Made by a program: the position numbers and the translations under genes
Shown: in pieces, positions 63,091 to 64,000 of the stretch
Position numbering within the stretch: the stretch's first letter is position 1
Layout: each line of letters begins with the position of its first letter
Origin: Betaproteobacteria bacterium
GTDB taxonomy: Bacteria; Pseudomonadota; Gammaproteobacteria; Burkholderiales; SG8-39
Assembly: GCA_016234705.1 (NCBI GenBank)
Contig: JACRAS010000008.1
Coordinates: 1 to 64,000 of the forward strand
Direction of reading: 5' to 3'
Length of the DNA: 64,000 bases
Notes under the pieces: model-generated
What the model was told of the DNA's origin: nothing
Databases searched by the model: none
What the model saw: the letters and a program-made list of their open reading frames with translations, nothing else

Positions 63091-63140
63091 ATGAACAGAA
63101 AATAAAAAGCGGCCGAGTACGTAGGCACCCGGCCGCTGAG
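63091..63140 (+). other. Minimal ORF with strong ribosome-binding site and GC hairpin
   Basis: AAAGGAGG is followed at optimal spacing by ATG-AAC-AGA-AAA-TAA (MNRK, stop at about 63103). Immediately after lies GCGGCCG...CGGCCGC, a 7-bp stem. If the TAA is ignored, the frame continues KAAEYVGTRPLRTS to a TGA, so it could be a leader peptide with attenuator or the broken start of a small gene. Confidence 0.35.
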
Positions 63141-63225
63141 GACAAGCTGAATAGACAACTCGCCCTGGTTCGCACCACGATTGTCCGCAGTGACTCCTCC
63201 GTTGTCTTCGTGCCAACCTCCTTCG

Positions 63226-64000
63226 TCAACCGCGCCGGTCTGCCTTGACCAGGCACTGCTTCAGCCCCTCGATGAACAAATCCTCGGGCAGCTTCCTGCC
63301 GATGAATACCATCACGCTGCCGCGCTTTTCCGCCGGCCCCCAAGGCTTGCCCATATCCCCGCCCATGAGCATGTGCACGCCCTGGAACACTACGCGGTTG
63401 TCATTCCCGGCCAGCCACAGCACGCCCTTGTAGCGCAGTAGGTCCGGGCCGTATACCTGGATCATGCCGGAGAGGAACTCCTCCAGCTTCACGCCATCGA
63501 AAGGCTCATCCGCCCGGAACACGAAGGAATGTACCGCGTCGTCGTGCTCGTGTTCGGCCTCTTCGAGGAAGCCGGGCTCGATTTCCAGAATGGCGTTCAG
63601 GTTGAAGCCGCGGATGTCCAGAATGTCGGCTAGCGGCGTCTCGCCGAAATGCACCGGCTTGATCGGCGCGCGCGGGTTGATCTTGACCAGGCGCGCTTTC
63701 AGTTGCTCCTGTTCCCCCGCGCCGATGAGATCGGTCTTGGACAAGAGGATGCGGTCGGCGAAGCCCACCTGCTCCTGCGCTTCGCGGAAATCATCCAACT
63801 GCTTGTCCGCGTGCTTGGCGTCCACCAGGGTGACGATGGCATCGAGCAGGTAGTAGTTGCCGATGTCTTCGTCCATGAAAAAAGTCTGCGCCACCGGGCC
63901 GGGGTCGGCCATGCCGGTGGTCTCGATGATGATGCGCTCGAAATCGAGCTGCTTCGCCTCGCGCTTCGCCTGCAGCTCGCCGAGGATGCGCACCAGGTCG
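63226..64000 (-). CDS. CobW/COG0523-family GTPase, C-terminal part (cut by window edge)
   Basis: About 258 residues are visible; the frame is open at position 64000, so the N-terminal P-loop and CxCC motif lie outside. Visible are IIIETTGMADPGPVAQTF (G3 region), the LVDAKHADKQLDD segment, G4-like LSKTDL, HEHDDAVHSFVFRADEPFD and the CobW C-terminal domain ending VMVFIGRKLPEDLFIEGLKQCL. COG0523 proteins are metal chaperones, often for zinc. The zinc uptake operon 2 kb away fits, but a shared regulator cannot be shown here. Confidence 0.88.
   Translation of the reverse strand, partial: DLVRILGELQAKREAKQLDFERIIIETTGMADPGPVAQTFFMDEDIGNYYLLDAIVTLVDAKHADKQLDDFREAQEQVGFADRILLSKTDLIGAGEQEQLKARLVKINPRAPIKPVHFGETPLADILDIRGFNLNAILEIEPGFLEEAEHEHDDAVHSFVFRADEPFDGVKLEEFLSGMIQVYGPDLLRYKGVLWLAGNDNRVVFQGVHMLMGGDMGKPWGPAEKRGSVMVFIGRKLPEDLFIEGLKQCLVKADRRG

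Overview
This window is a 64 kb stretch of a GC-rich betaproteobacterial chromosome. The evidence is gene content and order: cpoB-pal-tolB-tolA-tolR-tolQ-ybgC, the ruv genes, mutM-TPR lipoprotein-lolB-ispE-tRNA-Gln-prs-rplY-pth-ychF, ftsY-ftsE-ftsX-rpoH with a CIRCE operator, bioC-comF-trmL-gpsA-secB-grxC-rhodanese, gpmA-envC-ctpA-moeB-slmA, and hslVU. I place it near the Nitrosomonadales, Rhodocyclales or Burkholderiales but cannot go further without a search.

Layout. Positions 1-2.2 kb hold the start of a coupled three-gene minus-strand operon: a secreted DUF2891 protein, a secreted SMP-30-like propeller and a cut-off spermidine-synthase-like membrane protein. Then come a dCTP deaminase with an overlapping zinc-ribbon ORF, two tRNA-Lys genes, a YeeE/YedE thiosulfate-type transporter and queC. 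From 6.2 to 15.9 kb lie the Tol-Pal envelope operon and the ruv genes, with a MASE2-PAS-PAS sensor between ruvB and ruvA. From 16 to 33.7 kb are an SDR, a chimeric methyltransferase/glycosyltransferase, a divergent YchF, translation and nucleotide genes, an M16 peptidase pair, and ftsY/E/X-rpoH. From 33.7 to 37.7 kb is an accessory insertion between sco and ctaB: a DUF4143 ATPase with a palindromic promoter, an IS91-type transposase remnant, a nucleotidyltransferase pair and a toxin-antitoxin locus with a broken toxin. From 37.8 to 39.6 kb a cytochrome oxidase cluster has collapsed into ctaB plus one in-frame CoxB/assembly-protein chimera. From 39.7 to 52 kb are housekeeping genes. From 52.1 to 55 kb is a small defence-like island (AlbA/Schlafen ATPase and Mrr). 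From 55.2 to 61.3 kb are PCu(A)C, hslVU and a zinc uptake operon (DUF2946-like, porin, ZnuA, ZnuB) with no ATPase gene. From 61.4 kb to the end are a PIN plus Xre-ImmA/IrrE module with its own strong promoter, and a cut-off CobW GTPase.

The most unusual content is outside the ordinary genes. Two loci (6.2-6.4 kb and 49.0-49.2 kb) share a modular repeat of long hairpins with 7-nt loops whose stems have diverged with compensation. Three intergenic gaps (11.4, 23.25 and 55.7 kb) share a bipartite hairpin element next to TTGTAAT/TTGTAAA. The gap between prs and tRNA-Gln holds ten CTAG sites in 7-bp phase. A second, diverged slmA 3' end sits beside the 49 kb repeat. Two in-frame chimeric genes (16.9 kb and 38.8 kb) point to internal deletions, or to assembly collapse, and need checking against raw reads.
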